Counted from the first letter of the stretch, positions 35,942 to 45,812 are shown. The stretch: 60,718 bases of DNA from Methanosarcinaceae archaeon (GCA_023544565.1 JAMJFS010000006.1:12585-73302); one strand, 5' to 3'. A program made the numbers and translations. Notes: a model not told the origin generated them from the letters alone.

Positions 35942-37894
35942 TTAGATCAATCCCCTGAATATCATCCTCGAAGCAATAGTCGATACCGTAAACACAACCA
36001 CAGAAACCGGTAGCATCTGCCCAAGATCATACATTAACTGTGGCTTGTCGCCCCCATATTCGATAGTCCCCGAAAAGCGCGTGAGGATTGCCGTAACCAG
36101 CATGAGATATATTCCAACCGAGAGCATGAACAGATCAGGCGAGATAGACTGGCTCAGGTTTTCAGGATTGATCTGTGCCGGTCCCGGGATCATGTTTGGA
36201 GGAAGGCGTGAAATGCCCTCTGCCACGTTCTGCAATATTTTTTGGATAACTTCGGAAAGTGCGATGGTCACACCACCGATAAGAGGCGCAAAGATCGCGG
36301 CAGTTGAGCGCATTGTGGATGTCATATCGTAAAGAGAGCGCTTGATATTCAATTCCACTTCCTGTAACTCCTTTAAGTGGTCAGCCAGTTTAATGATCGC
36401 AACACCTGCAGCCTCATGGCTCTTGTGAACACTCTCTGCAAAAAGCAACATTGTTGTTTTAATCCGGTCTGAATAGATATCCTTGAATGCACCAAAATCC
36501 TCATCGAATATTGCAGATGTAATGGTTGCACGCATACTGATTAGGTTGGTCGAGATCTTCCCAAACGCATCCCCGATGGCCGAACCTTTCATTGTCATTG
36601 CAGTATGTGCAAACGCTTCTTCTGCCGACCTGCCTTCAGAAATACGTCTTCCAAGTATAAAAAGTGCATCTGCAAACTCATGTTCCATCTTTCTGATGTT
36701 GTCACGAATCTTTTTGTATGGAGAGTATGCAGCATTCAGGTAAATCGCAATTGCAACAACCATTCCAAGCAAAACCAGAAGTGTTGGAGGCAGAAGTCCC
36801 TCAAGAGTGCCGGTGGAAATTATACTATGAGGATTTCCGAGACACACCATAACATAGCCGGAAATCGCGATCGAAGTCCCGATGACCAAAGCCACAACCA
36901 TGCCAATCCGTCTTTTTATCTTAATATTTACAAGCCCGGGGTGAGTATTTGGAATCAGCTGCGGAGTGAACGCTGCCGGGCGCTGCATCAAAATGTATTC
37001 TGCATACGCAAATGTCAATAAAGGAAGTACAATGTCATACACAATGACAAGCGTCAGGATGTTGAACCGCAAGCCTACAACTGTCACGGCAGGAAGAAGC
37101 GCCACAAGCGCAAGCGGGATAAGAATGAAGATCGAATATAGGACATAGGTCGGAGTCTTCAGTTTAGCAGCAAATCCGTCCATTAAAACCTTTGTACCAT
37201 CAAGCACAATGTCAAGTGCGCGGTTGAGTGTGATTATGCGTTGTGCATCATCGGGCTCGCTTGTGGAACTTTTTATAAGATGCAACGCCCTTTTGAAATA
37301 TTCACTATCTCTTCCCCAGAGGCTTGCAAAATCCACAATAGCATCATCCATACTGCTGTAGACCCTTATCTGAAGGTTCCACATCATCTTCTTGAGATCC
37401 CTTGCCAGCGGGCGAGTAGAGTTCTTTGCAGCAAACAATACCGCACGTTCCATATTAGGAACTAGTTTCATTGCCATTACGATATAACTCAAGACCTCAG
37501 GGATGTCACCAAGAGATTGCACTTTCATCAGTTTCGCATGTATCTTCACATACTCGCTCAAATACACAAGCACAATGAGAGGGATCGACACTGTGAGAAC
37601 AGAAAGCATGAACAATACATTGGATTCAAAAGTTGTTATTTGGAACAATAGCACATCTGTAAACAGTGCCACCGCAAGTGTACCCAGTGCACCAGCATAT
37701 GAGAACAAGGCTGTCTCGAACGGTTCAACATCAAAACCTGTGAAACTTAAAGCATCCTTGTATTCCTGACTAACCGCCTGCTCAGACTTTTTGGCGAATG
37801 CATCGACGTCCCCAACAAGCCATCCAAAATTATGGGATGTAAACTTACACGCTCTCAAGTACCAATTCCCGGTACCATTATGATTATTCTCCAA
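35942..37894 (-). CDS. Type IV pilus-like inner-membrane platform protein (TadC/FlaJ family, duplicated)
   Basis: The 650-aa protein contains two T2SSF/TadC domains and about nine or more membrane helices (clusters near residues 60-110, 250-310, 330-400 and at the C-terminus). Such double-domain platform proteins anchor the assembly ATPase and drive filament formation in archaeal pili and archaella. The start is TTG at 37894 behind a purine-rich GAGGGGATGAG; an ATG is out of frame. It lies 14 bp downstream of the ATPase gene. No prepilin or prepilin peptidase gene is in the window. Confidence 0.85.
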   Translation of the reverse strand: MENNHNGTGNWYLRACKFTSHNFGWLVGDVDAFAKKSEQAVSQEYKDALSFTGFDVEPFETALFSYAGALGTLAVALFTDVLLFQITTFESNVLFMLSVLTVSIPLIVLVYLSEYVKIHAKLMKVQSLGDIPEVLSYIVMAMKLVPNMERAVLFAAKNSTRPLARDLKKMMWNLQIRVYSSMDDAIVDFASLWGRDSEYFKRALHLIKSSTSEPDDAQRIITLNRALDIVLDGTKVLMDGFAAKLKTPTYVLYSIFILIPLALVALLPAVTVVGLRFNILTLVIVYDIVLPLLTFAYAEYILMQRPAAFTPQLIPNTHPGLVNIKIKRRIGMVVALVIGTSIAISGYVMVCLGNPHSIISTGTLEGLLPPTLLVLLGMVVAIAIYLNAAYSPYKKIRDNIRKMEHEFADALFILGRRISEGRSAEEAFAHTAMTMKGSAIGDAFGKISTNLISMRATITSAIFDEDFGAFKDIYSDRIKTTMLLFAESVHKSHEAAGVAIIKLADHLKELQEVELNIKRSLYDMTSTMRSTAAIFAPLIGGVTIALSEVIQKILQNVAEGISRLPPNMIPGPAQINPENLSQSISPDLFMLSVGIYLMLVTAILTRFSGTIEYGGDKPQLMYDLGQMLPVSVVVFTVSTIASRMIFRGLI

Positions 37895-37908
37895 CCTATC
37901 TCATCCCC

Positions 37909-40230
37909 TCATTTAAATGAAGTTGTGTAGCCTGATGAAAAATCGTCAAACCATTCACTCCATCGATTGTAGACATTCTGGTAATCAGGCCCTTTTGAAT
38001 TCGTTTTCTCATCATCCATGAACAGCCAGAACATGTTGTTTGATGTGCTCACAAAATCAGCTTCCACAAGTGCCGGGTCAATACACCCTGCTGCAGCCAT
38101 TTTTTCATTTATCTTTGCCCGCATACGTATGTTGCGTGATGCGGCATCAATCGAGATTCCCCATTTCCTTGCTACCTTGCCAATCAATTCTGACTGCCCG
38201 CGGTCTAAAATCTCTGTAGATACAAGTGAATCGATTGATGCATCGAATGATAGGATATCAGAGAATACTTTAGTGTAATCTGCGCCTTCATCCCATGTAC
38301 TATTGACCTCTGATATCTGAACCACCCTTTTCGTTTTTGTCATGCTTCCGCCCAGTCTTGTATTGGAGCATACGACAACAGCATCTGTACCTTTAAAAGA
38401 TGCAGGCGGTACGCCAAGAGTGTGAACTATTCGTTCATAAACCGACTTTGTAGAAGCACCATGTATCGTGCCGATAACCGAATTTCCGGCAGTTCCTATC
38501 TGCATTGCTTCATACAGCACTGCAACTTCAGGTCCCCTCACTTCACCTATTACAAGAGATGAATTCCCGAGACGAAGCGCTGCACGCAAGGCAACATCGG
38601 GCGCTATCTCTACACTTGATTTAATGATCGAGGATTGTGAGTTCATGCCCTGAACTTTCCAGCCAAGTTGCTGGAGGTTACTGATAGGTATCTCGCGCGT
38701 GTCCTCGATCGTCAGTATCCTGTACTTTTGCGGGATCTCAAGTAACATGGCGCAAAGCAGTGATGTTTTTCCTGCACCAACATCCCCCGCAACAAGCACG
38801 GACGATTGTCCATCCATTAAGAAACTTAAAAGACCCGCAGCCAGTGGTGAGATTGAGCCTGTGTTTATCAATCTTGGAAGTGTCCACGGGGTGCGTGAGT
38901 GTTTACGGAATGCATACGCCAGCCCATTAGCGCTGAGGGGGTCGCCGATAACAGACACCCGCACCCCGTATTCTTTTAGTTCCATCTCAAGCACAGGCGT
39001 TGCCTCTCCAAAGGGGCGACCGCTGATGGCACGAAACCTTGATACCATGGAATCGAGGTCGTCCTGGGAGAGAAATATATTGGTGGCGCATTCGTCCCCA
39101 TCCATTACCACATAGACCGGATTGAGGTCGGCGGGGGCGTTGATGTAAACATCTGTCACCCGCTCGTCAGAGAGCAGGTCTTCGAGTATCCCCAATCCGG
39201 TGGTATATTTTGCCAGCAGGTCGGAATATGTGTTTATCTGGAAAGGTGTCAGTGAAATGTTGTACACCCGTGCATCATCTACGAGCATCTGTTTTCCCAT
39301 GCGCTTGAAGTATTCCCTTGAATTTGAGGGGTCGGCGAAGTTTAGGTCGGCAGGGCGGTGGCGTATCATCTTTTTGCGCACCCTTTCGATGAGTTTTAGT
39401 TCCAGTGGCTTGAGATTGTATTCCAGAGGCGTTATTACATACAATTTTTCGGGTCTATCTGTGAGTGCGTATATCGATACTTCCAGACTCCGCCCATCGT
39501 TGTGCCTGACATCATAACATTCCAGAAATGTCGTATTCTCTGATGGTTCGGTATAGATGCGTGATGTGGAAAATGCAGGTCTTACATGAGATTTGACATG
39601 TTTGTCATAGTTAAATTCCACATCATCAATTTCACTGTCAACATCAAAATTTGCAAAAACGTTTTTGTGTTTTAGTTGGGATGCAGTATCCCTCATTTCA
39701 TGCAAAATTGCAACAAAATTATCAATACAATTTATACATTCGGGACTGTCCGATCGATCGGTGGGCTGAAGTCCTGTCTTATCGATCGGCTTTATGAGAG
39801 TATGATATGCCTTTATCGGATCTTTTCGTGCGGTTTCGATGATGGAATCGATCAACTTTTTTCTTTTGTCCATACACTTCTGCCGCATGGAATGTGTGCA
39901 GTCGTCTGCGGCGATTTTCACACTGCTGTAAGAGTTAAGGTAGTCCTGCAATCGCGCAAACGCATAGAGCAGTTTGAGGTCACTGCCCTCATAATCCCTC
40001 TCATAAAGATGAGAGAGCACGATCCTGTCAACAAGGGGTTCTGCCAAAAGGATTGAAAAAATGTTCCTGCGACATGTCTCATTGTTAAGTGTCGAATCAC
40101 TGTCACAATCCCTACAATTTATCAATATTGATTTTTGGTTCTTGGTGTGTTTTGCCTTGTAAATGCACAATTTTTCTTCATTGATATTTCTCTTGAATAA
40201 AGATAATGGGAATTTTGTTTTATATGCCAC
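37909..40230 (-). CDS. Type II/IV secretion or pilus assembly ATPase (TadA/GspE family)
   Basis: The 773-aa protein has a divergent 280-residue N-terminal region. A secretion ATPase core follows: DVYINAPADLNPVYV, RPFGEATPVLEMELKEYG, Walker A VAGDVGAGKTSLLCAM, ILTIEDTREIPI (Asp box), NSSLVIGEVRGPE (Walker B) and VIGTIHGASTKSVYERIVHTL (His box). It powers pilus or filament assembly at the membrane with the platform protein encoded 14 bp downstream. The start is GTG at 40230; the N-terminal 40 residues are basic and the start is not certain. A CPYC-type cysteine group (CRDCDSD) occurs near residue 40. Confidence 0.88.
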   Translation of the reverse strand: MAYKTKFPLSLFKRNINEEKLCIYKAKHTKNQKSILINCRDCDSDSTLNNETCRRNIFSILLAEPLVDRIVLSHLYERDYEGSDLKLLYAFARLQDYLNSYSSVKIAADDCTHSMRQKCMDKRKKLIDSIIETARKDPIKAYHTLIKPIDKTGLQPTDRSDSPECINCIDNFVAILHEMRDTASQLKHKNVFANFDVDSEIDDVEFNYDKHVKSHVRPAFSTSRIYTEPSENTTFLECYDVRHNDGRSLEVSIYALTDRPEKLYVITPLEYNLKPLELKLIERVRKKMIRHRPADLNFADPSNSREYFKRMGKQMLVDDARVYNISLTPFQINTYSDLLAKYTTGLGILEDLLSDERVTDVYINAPADLNPVYVVMDGDECATNIFLSQDDLDSMVSRFRAISGRPFGEATPVLEMELKEYGVRVSVIGDPLSANGLAYAFRKHSRTPWTLPRLINTGSISPLAAGLLSFLMDGQSSVLVAGDVGAGKTSLLCAMLLEIPQKYRILTIEDTREIPISNLQQLGWKVQGMNSQSSIIKSSVEIAPDVALRAALRLGNSSLVIGEVRGPEVAVLYEAMQIGTAGNSVIGTIHGASTKSVYERIVHTLGVPPASFKGTDAVVVCSNTRLGGSMTKTKRVVQISEVNSTWDEGADYTKVFSDILSFDASIDSLVSTEILDRGQSELIGKVARKWGISIDAASRNIRMRAKINEKMAAAGCIDPALVEADFVSTSNNMFWLFMDDEKTNSKGPDYQNVYNRWSEWFDDFSSGYTTSFK

Positions 40231-40678
40231 TTTTTTATACCAACCAATAATTTTTTGTGATATTGTTTGTGTTAACTATTAAATCATTCCGATGTTGTTC
40301 TGTGATAGGGCGAGGTTGATGAAAAAAAATGTATTATTTAACATTTTGACTGGTCTTTCATTTGATTTCATTATTATGAAAAAGTCAAAGGCACTATTTT
40401 TAATTGGCCCTCCCACTGCATATGATCCAAAAAAAATAATTTTATCTGGGTGAGAACTGTAGATGATTTTTTCAGTGATCTATTGAATGTGTACTCTGGA
40501 AATCATAATTCTTACTATATGTTATTTCATTGTACACTTATATAAAAATTATTGTTATTTATCACATTTACACCGTTTGTTTCGTACATCCATAGGTAAG
40601 ACTAATATTCCCTGAATGCATTGATAAATCAAAAATCAACATAAATTTCACTAACTTAATACCAGAGAGGTACAAACC
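40231..40678. other. Divergent intergenic region of pilus ATPase and lysA
   Basis: These 448 bp hold no gene. The right half carries the lysA promoter (TATA box near 40538). Close to the left edge a TATAAAA-like sequence (about 40239) lies too near the pilus ATPase start to be its obvious promoter. I see nothing else that stands out. Confidence 0.6.
40538..40549 (+). promoter_or_regulatory. TATA box of lysA
   Basis: CTTATATAAAAA is a good archaeal TATA box. It predicts a start near 40570 and a leader of about 110 nt before lysA, which has GAGAGGT as ribosome site. Confidence 0.5.
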
Positions 40679-41959
40679 ATGTTCACGATCAAGAACCATT
40701 TACAAATTGAGAATAGCCATCTCACAATTGGCAGTGTGGATTCAGTAGAACTTATTGAACAGTACGGTTCACCATTATATGTTACAAACGAAGAACGCTT
40801 GCGTGCAAATTTCAGGCGCTACAGTGATGCATTTCCTGATGCTGATCTATACTATGCAGCAAAGGCAAATGCAAATTTCACTATCTTAAGAATAATGGCA
40901 GATGAAGGTGCCGGTGCTGATGTGTTTTCAGACGGCGAACTGTATATGGCATTGCTTGCCGGTATTCCAAAAGAGAAAGTGCTCTTTAACGGCAACTCAA
41001 AATCCGACAGCGAACTTTTGATGGCTGTTAAAACAGGTGTCAGGGTGACACTTGATTCACTTGATGAACTAAGGACACTTTCCAAGATCGCAAAAGACGA
41101 AGGTGCAGTTGTTGACATCTCATTTAGAGTAAATCCTGATGTGTCGCCTGATACACACCCAAAGATCTCGACAGGTCTTAAGACTTCCAAGTTTGGTGTG
41201 CCGCACGCTGAGGTTGTTCGTGCATACAAGGAAGCACTTGACCTACCAGGGGTCAATCCTGTTGGGATCCACTGCCATATTGGTTCACAGATCCTTGATA
41301 TTACACCGTTTGCTGAAGCAATGACAAAGATGATGGATCTTGTTGAGCAAGTGACCCGTCTTGGTACAAAAATTGAATTCGTGGATGTAGGTTCCGGGCT
41401 TGGTATTCCTTATGTTAAAGGTGTAGAAGTGCCGACCCCACAGGATCTTGCTAATTTGATCCTTCCGATATTCAACGAGCGCTGCAAAGCGGAGGGTATC
41501 AGTCCTAAACTTGTACTTGAACCCGGGCGTTATATTGTAGGTGATTCAACTGTGCTTCTTACTACTGTCAATACGATGAAGGAAGCGGCAAAGAAATTCG
41601 TAGGTGTGGATGCGGGATTCAATCTCATGATCCGACCTGCGATGTATGATTCATACCAGCATATCGTTGTTGCGAACAAGGCTGATGCGCCTGCAAAGGA
41701 CATTTACAGCATTGCAGGTCCAATCTGTGAGACTGGCGACATCCTTGGACATGACCGCGAATTGCCAACCATCGAGAAGGGCGATATCATTGCAATTCTT
41801 GATGCCGGTGCTTATGGATTCTCCATGAGTTCCCAGTATAACGGCAGGGTGCGATGTGCTGAGGTGCTTGTAAACGATGGAGAAGTGGATGTTATACGAA
41901 AGCGAGAGAGCTATGATGATCTGCTTACAAACCAGATTCTTCCTGCAAGATTCCTTTGA
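40679..41959 (+). CDS. lysA: Diaminopimelate decarboxylase
   Basis: The 426-aa fold type III PLP enzyme carries its PLP lysine at Lys62 (YYAAKANANFTIL) in the N-terminal alanine-racemase-like barrel. GIHCHIGSQI near residue 198 and VDVGSGLGIPY follow. The C-terminal domain has EPGRYIVGDS and GPICETGDILG, whose cysteine comes from the partner subunit's active site in the dimer. It removes CO2 from meso-diaminopimelate to give lysine. A ribosome site GAGAGGT precedes the ATG. It is monocistronic. Confidence 0.96.
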   Translation: MFTIKNHLQIENSHLTIGSVDSVELIEQYGSPLYVTNEERLRANFRRYSDAFPDADLYYAAKANANFTILRIMADEGAGADVFSDGELYMALLAGIPKEKVLFNGNSKSDSELLMAVKTGVRVTLDSLDELRTLSKIAKDEGAVVDISFRVNPDVSPDTHPKISTGLKTSKFGVPHAEVVRAYKEALDLPGVNPVGIHCHIGSQILDITPFAEAMTKMMDLVEQVTRLGTKIEFVDVGSGLGIPYVKGVEVPTPQDLANLILPIFNERCKAEGISPKLVLEPGRYIVGDSTVLLTTVNTMKEAAKKFVGVDAGFNLMIRPAMYDSYQHIVVANKADAPAKDIYSIAGPICETGDILGHDRELPTIEKGDIIAILDAGAYGFSMSSQYNGRVRCAEVLVNDGEVDVIRKRESYDDLLTNQILPARFL

Positions 41960-42106
41960 TTGAAAATAATTGTGATGGATTATTTCCCATATACGCTGAA
42001 AAGTGCCAAAAAGTTATTAAGGGCATAGGAGTATAGCGGTGATGCATCTTATCTTTATAATTAATAATTAAAATAGTAATAGTAATAATAACAGTAATGA
42101 GAGTTG

Positions 42107-42838
42107 ATGAATTTGGCAATCGAAAAAGGAGATTTCATTAAAGTATCATATACCGGTAGATTTGAAGACGAAAAAGTGTTTGATACTACCAACGAAGATC
42201 TTGCAAAAAAGAATGACATTTTTAATGACCGCGGAATGTATGGCGGAGATGTCATAATCGTTGGTGCAGGGCATACAATTGTTGGACTCGATGAGGATTT
42301 TGTTGGAAAGGAGGTCGGATATTCAGGCTCAATTGAAATTCCGCCCGAGAAAGGATTTGGAGAACATAATCCAAAGTTGGTGGAATCGGTTTCTATTACA
42401 AAGTTTAAGGAACACCAGGCATATGAGGGTCTTGAAGTTGAGATCAATGGTCAGAAAGGTGTTGTTACAAAGGTTATCGGGCGTAGAGTTCGTGTTGATA
42501 TGAATCATCCGCTTGCCGGAAAGCCGGTGATATACGAATATACGATCGAAAAGTTGATTGAAGATAAAGTTGAAAAGATCCAGGGACTTTTATCACTTTA
42601 TACAGGTCTTCAAGATCTTGATATAGATGTCAGTGACAGCACTGCTACAATTATTACACCTGCATCCCTTACATATAACCAGAGATGGTTGATGTCAAAA
42701 GGCAGGATAGCAGCTGAGATCATTGAGAATGTTGGAGTCGAGGAAGTCTTGTACGTGGAGAAATATCCAATGGCTCCAATGATCGAGGCTGAACCGGAAG
42801 CTGAAGAATCAGAAGATATCGAATCAAGCGAAGAGTAA
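42107..42838 (+). CDS. FKBP-type peptidyl-prolyl isomerase, long archaeal form
   Basis: The protein is about 243 aa. The N-terminal FKBP domain (GDFIKVSYTGRFEDEKVFDTT, HTIVGLDEDFVGKEVG, IEIPPEKGFGEHNP) has the SlyD-like inserted flap that gives chaperone activity. MNHPLAGKPVIYEYTIEKL closes the domain near residue 150. A C-terminal domain of about 90 residues, typical of archaeal long FKBPs, ends in a very acidic tail. It is a cytoplasmic folding helper. The ATG at 42107 is chosen over an adjacent TTG. A hairpin terminator overlaps its stop codon. Confidence 0.92.
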   Translation: MNLAIEKGDFIKVSYTGRFEDEKVFDTTNEDLAKKNDIFNDRGMYGGDVIIVGAGHTIVGLDEDFVGKEVGYSGSIEIPPEKGFGEHNPKLVESVSITKFKEHQAYEGLEVEINGQKGVVTKVIGRRVRVDMNHPLAGKPVIYEYTIEKLIEDKVEKIQGLLSLYTGLQDLDIDVSDSTATIITPASLTYNQRWLMSKGRIAAEIIENVGVEEVLYVEKYPMAPMIEAEPEAEESEDIESSEE

Positions 42839-42857
42839 TTCTCTTCGCATCTTTTAA
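42828..42857 (+). terminator. Hairpin terminator overlapping the FKBP stop codon
   Basis: GCGAAGAG (42828-42835) and CTCTTCGC (42841-42848) form a perfect 8-bp stem whose TAATT loop contains the stop codon; ATCTTTTAAG follows. It resembles an intrinsic terminator. Confidence 0.6.
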
Positions 42858-42895
42858 GTATATGTTTAAGTTTAAGGTATCAATAAGGTGTTATT

Positions 42896-43063
42896 ATGAC
42901 AGATGGAACTTGTCAATATCTTAAAGGTGAATGGTGTACAATGGACCCAAAATACATCAAACCTGATACAGACCTTAAAGAAAAATATTGTAATACGTCG
43001 AAGTATGAGGCATGTCCTGTGTATGAAAAGTTCGGTAACATGTCTTGTGGATGCTGCGACTGA
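42896..43063 (+). CDS. Small cysteine-rich protein, 55 aa
   Basis: A 55-residue frame, MTDGTCQYLKGEWCTMDPKY at the start and SCGCCD at the end, has eight cysteines in total. They sit at positions 6, 14, 32, 40 and in the C-terminal group. AAGGTG lies 6 nt before the ATG. Cysteine spacing suggests metal or Fe-S binding. I do not recognise a named family. It lies between the FKBP gene and tRNA-Ser, on the same strand as both. Confidence that it is a real gene is moderate. Confidence 0.6.
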   Translation: MTDGTCQYLKGEWCTMDPKYIKPDTDLKEKYCNTSKYEACPVYEKFGNMSCGCCD

Positions 43064-43117
43064 ACTTTTAAGCAAAAAGGTTATACCTGAATACGTTATT
43101 TAGGCATCGTCCTACAT

Positions 43118-43203
43118 GCCGAGGTAGCCAAGCGGTCTACGGCGCTGGTCTTGAAAACCAGTGGTGCTTACGCGCCCCATGAGTTCGAATCTCATCCTCG
43201 GCG
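43118..43203 (+). tRNA. tRNA-Ser (anticodon UGA)
   Basis: Acceptor arms GCCGAGG and CCTCGGC pair perfectly, with discriminator G at 43203. The anticodon stem CTGGT/ACCAG encloses CTTGAAA, giving anticodon TGA. The long variable arm (about 16 nt, class II) and the T arm ATGAG-TTCGAAT-CTCAT fit tRNA-Ser. CCA is not encoded. A T-rich run after 43210 serves as terminator. Confidence 0.95.
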
Positions 43204-43220
43204 TACTATTACTTTTCTTT

Positions 43221-43247
43221 TTTTTGTGTTTTTTGTGTTTTTTGTGT
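43221..43247. repeat. 9-bp tandem repeat TTTTTGTGT, three copies
   Basis: Three perfect copies lie between tRNA-Ser and the hsdR remnant. The T-rich tract may also end the tRNA transcript. Confidence 0.85.
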
Positions 43248-43274
43248 TTGATTTAAGAGAGGGGAAACTTTTTT

Positions 43275-44621
43275 GTGTTGACTCGCTATGCACTGCCGGA
43301 ATTCGTAGACAGGATTATAAATGAAGATCTGGACAAGAAGTTCAAGGATGCGAAAGATCCATTCCGTATAGTATTCATCTGTGCTATGTAGATGACTGGT
43401 TTTGATGTGCCATCATGTTCCACCATCTACCTCGACAAACCTATGCGAAACCATACATTAATGCAAACAATCTCCAGAGCAAATCGTGTGTATGGTGACA
43501 AATTGAATGGTCTGATCGTAGATTATATCGGAGTATTCAGGAATTTAGAAAAAGCCCTGGCTATTTATGGTTCGCCAACAGACGGAACAACAGATGGTGA
43601 TACACCTGTAAAAGACAAAAGTTTCCTTATTGATGCTCTAGAACAGGCAATTGATGAAACGATCGTATTTTGTAAAGAACACAATGTAAGTATATCAGGG
43701 ATAGAAGATGCTGATGGTTTCGGGCGTGTGAAGTTAATTGATGATGCAGTTGATTCGATATTGATCAATGACGATTCAAAGAAAAAGTACCTATTATTAG
43801 CCGGAAGTTTGGCAAGAATATACAAGGCTATTCTTCCTGACAAAGCAGCAAATGGATTAGCCCCCTGTCAAAAACTCATCACAACAATTGCAGAGAAAAT
43901 TCGTTCTTTAACACCAAAAGCAAATATTTCCGGCATAATGGAAGACGTCGAAGTATTGTTGGACAAATCAATTGCAACCGAAGGATACGTTTTTCATGAT
44001 CTATCAGAACAAAAAAAATATGGTGAAGATAACTATATTGATTTGAGTCAGATAGACTTTGAAGCATTAAAATCAGCCTTTGAAAATGGTCGTAAACGAA
44101 TTGAAACTGAAAAACTAAGGGCAAGCATAGAACGAAAGCTGATTCAGTTAGTTCGTTTAAACAAAACTCGAATAGATTATTTAGAAAAATTCAAGATAAT
44201 GATCGATGAATACAACTCTGGTTCCCATAACGTTGAGATGTTCTTTACAAAACTCATGGCGTTTACAAAGGAACTAAATGCAGAGGAAAAACGTGCAATT
44301 GCTGAAAATCTTGCAGAAGAGGAATTGACTATTTTCGATCTACTGAAAACGCCAGATATAAGCTTGACCAAAAAAGACGAGCTGCAAGTAAAAAAAGTGG
44401 CACAAAAACTATTAGAAACACTAAAAGGGGAAAAATTGGTTCTTGACTGGCGTAAACGACAGCAATCAAGAGCTTCTGTTCGTGTATCAATAGAAGTTAC
44501 TTTAGATCTTTTACCTCGAATATATACTCCGGAAATATATCAAAAAAAGTGTGATCTGGTATATCAACATGTATATGACTCGTATTTTGGCTCGGCGCAG
44601 AGTATTTACGCACATGTTTGA
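43275..44621 (+). pseudogene. hsdR: C-terminal remnant of type I restriction enzyme R subunit (HsdR)
   Basis: The frame covers only the last helicase motifs and C-terminal domain of HsdR: homology begins near 43312 (RIINEDLDKKFKD) and continues PFRIVFICAM, MTGFDVPSC, QTISRANRVYGDKLNGLIVDY. The N-terminal nuclease and Walker motifs are absent. Codon 43389-43391 is TAG where relatives have Trp (CAMW-TGFDVP), a single-base change from TGG. From 43392 the frame is open for 409 codons. No hsdM or hsdS is present. The remnant starts about 70-100 bp after tRNA-Ser, a common integration site, so it is probably left from a degraded island. It is almost surely non-functional as a restriction enzyme. 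Confidence 0.88.
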
Positions 44622-44703
44622 ATGAACAAAAGTGGTTTTTGCCGCATGAGCAAAAAGCAAGATATTTTTAGACACAAAAACCCCCCACTCGACAAATATC
44701 GGC

Positions 44704-44714
44704 AATTATATATC
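44704..44714 (+). promoter_or_regulatory. TATA box of mch
   Basis: AATTATATATC lies about 50 bp before the mch ATG, predicting a short leader with GGGTGAT as ribosome site. Confidence 0.6.
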
Positions 44715-44760
44715 TTAATCTCCCCAAATCACAAACAATCAATCAGATAAGGGTGATTAT

Positions 44761-45723
44761 ATGATAAGCGTTAACGAAAAGGGATTAGATATAATTGATG
44801 ATATGCTCGACTGGGAAGAAGAGCTAAAGGTTGAATCAAAGCAACTCGCAAACGGTGCTACCATTATTGACTGTGGTGTCAATGTTGAAGGTGGCTATGA
44901 TGCAGGAATGTACCTCTCACGCATTTGCCTTGCAGACCTTGCAGAGTTAACCTACACAAAGTTCGACCTCGACGGTGTTATGGTTCCGGCAATTCAGGTG
45001 TCCACAGACCATCCAACCATCGCATGCATGGGTTCACAGTATGCAGGCTGGAGAATTGCTGTTGGTAAATACTTCGGCATGGGTTCAGGTCCGGCAAGAG
45101 CACTTGGTCTTAAACCAAAGGAACTCTATGAGGAAATTGGCTACAAAGACGATTCCGAATCTGCAGTTCTTGTGATGGAATCAAGCGCACTTCCCAATGA
45201 AGAAGTTGTGGAATATATAGCAAAACACAGCAATGTCGAAACCGAAAATGTTTACATCGCTGTTGCACCTACTGCATCCATTGCAGGTTCAGTGCAGATA
45301 TCCGCACGTGTCGTAGAAACTGGAATCCACAAGTTGGAATCCATTGGCTTTGACATCAACACGATCCAGAGCGGATTCGGAGTTGCACCGATCGCACCTA
45401 TTGTTGGCGATGACACAAAATGCATGGGTTCAACCAACGACTGTATCATCTACTGTGGCGAGACATATTACACCGTAGCATATGATGATGTGGAAAAACT
45501 CGAAGAGTACGTGAAATTGGCACCATCCACAACATCAAAGGATTACGGCAAACCATTCTATACAACATTCAAAGAAGCCGATTTCGACTTCTTCAAGGTT
45601 GATGCAGGTATGTTCGCACCTGCTAAGATCACGATCAATGACAGAACCAGCAAGAAGTCATTCACCAGCGGTCGCATAAACCCTGGTATTTTGCTTGAGT
45701 CTTTTGGCATCAAGAACGTATAA
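44761..45723 (+). CDS. mch: Methenyl-tetrahydromethanopterin cyclohydrolase
   Basis: The 320-aa protein is Mch along its whole length (start [20 protein letters not shown], then [74 protein letters not shown] and [12 protein letters not shown]). It interconverts 5,10-methenyl- and 5-formyl-tetrahydromethanopterin (or sarcinapterin) in methanogenesis from CO2 or in methyl oxidation. It is cytoplasmic. It has its own TATA box and a palindromic terminator, so it is monocistronic. Confidence 0.97.
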   Translation: MISVNEKGLDIIDDMLDWEEELKVESKQLANGATIIDCGVNVEGGYDAGMYLSRICLADLAELTYTKFDLDGVMVPAIQVSTDHPTIACMGSQYAGWRIAVGKYFGMGSGPARALGLKPKELYEEIGYKDDSESAVLVMESSALPNEEVVEYIAKHSNVETENVYIAVAPTASIAGSVQISARVVETGIHKLESIGFDINTIQSGFGVAPIAPIVGDDTKCMGSTNDCIIYCGETYYTVAYDDVEKLEEYVKLAPSTTSKDYGKPFYTTFKEADFDFFKVDAGMFAPAKITINDRTSKKSFTSGRINPGILLESFGIKNV

Positions 45724-45751
45724 GTATAAAACGTAGAATATTATCTACGAA

Positions 45752-45787
45752 ATGCAGCCAATTGGCTGCATATTACTTTTTTTGTTG
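45752..45787 (+). terminator. Palindromic terminator of mch
   Basis: ATGCAGCCAATTGGCTGCAT (45752-45771) is a perfect 20-bp palindrome. It is followed by ATTAC and an oligo-T run, about 28 bp after the mch stop. Confidence 0.65.
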
Positions 45788-45812
45788 CATAAATAAGATT
45801 GATCTATTTGAA

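Noticed and set aside
43389..43391. Pyrrolysine read-through of TAG in the hsdR frame
   Set aside because: Relatives have Trp here, the change is one base from TGG, the gene is truncated, and no pyrrolysine genes are seen in the window.
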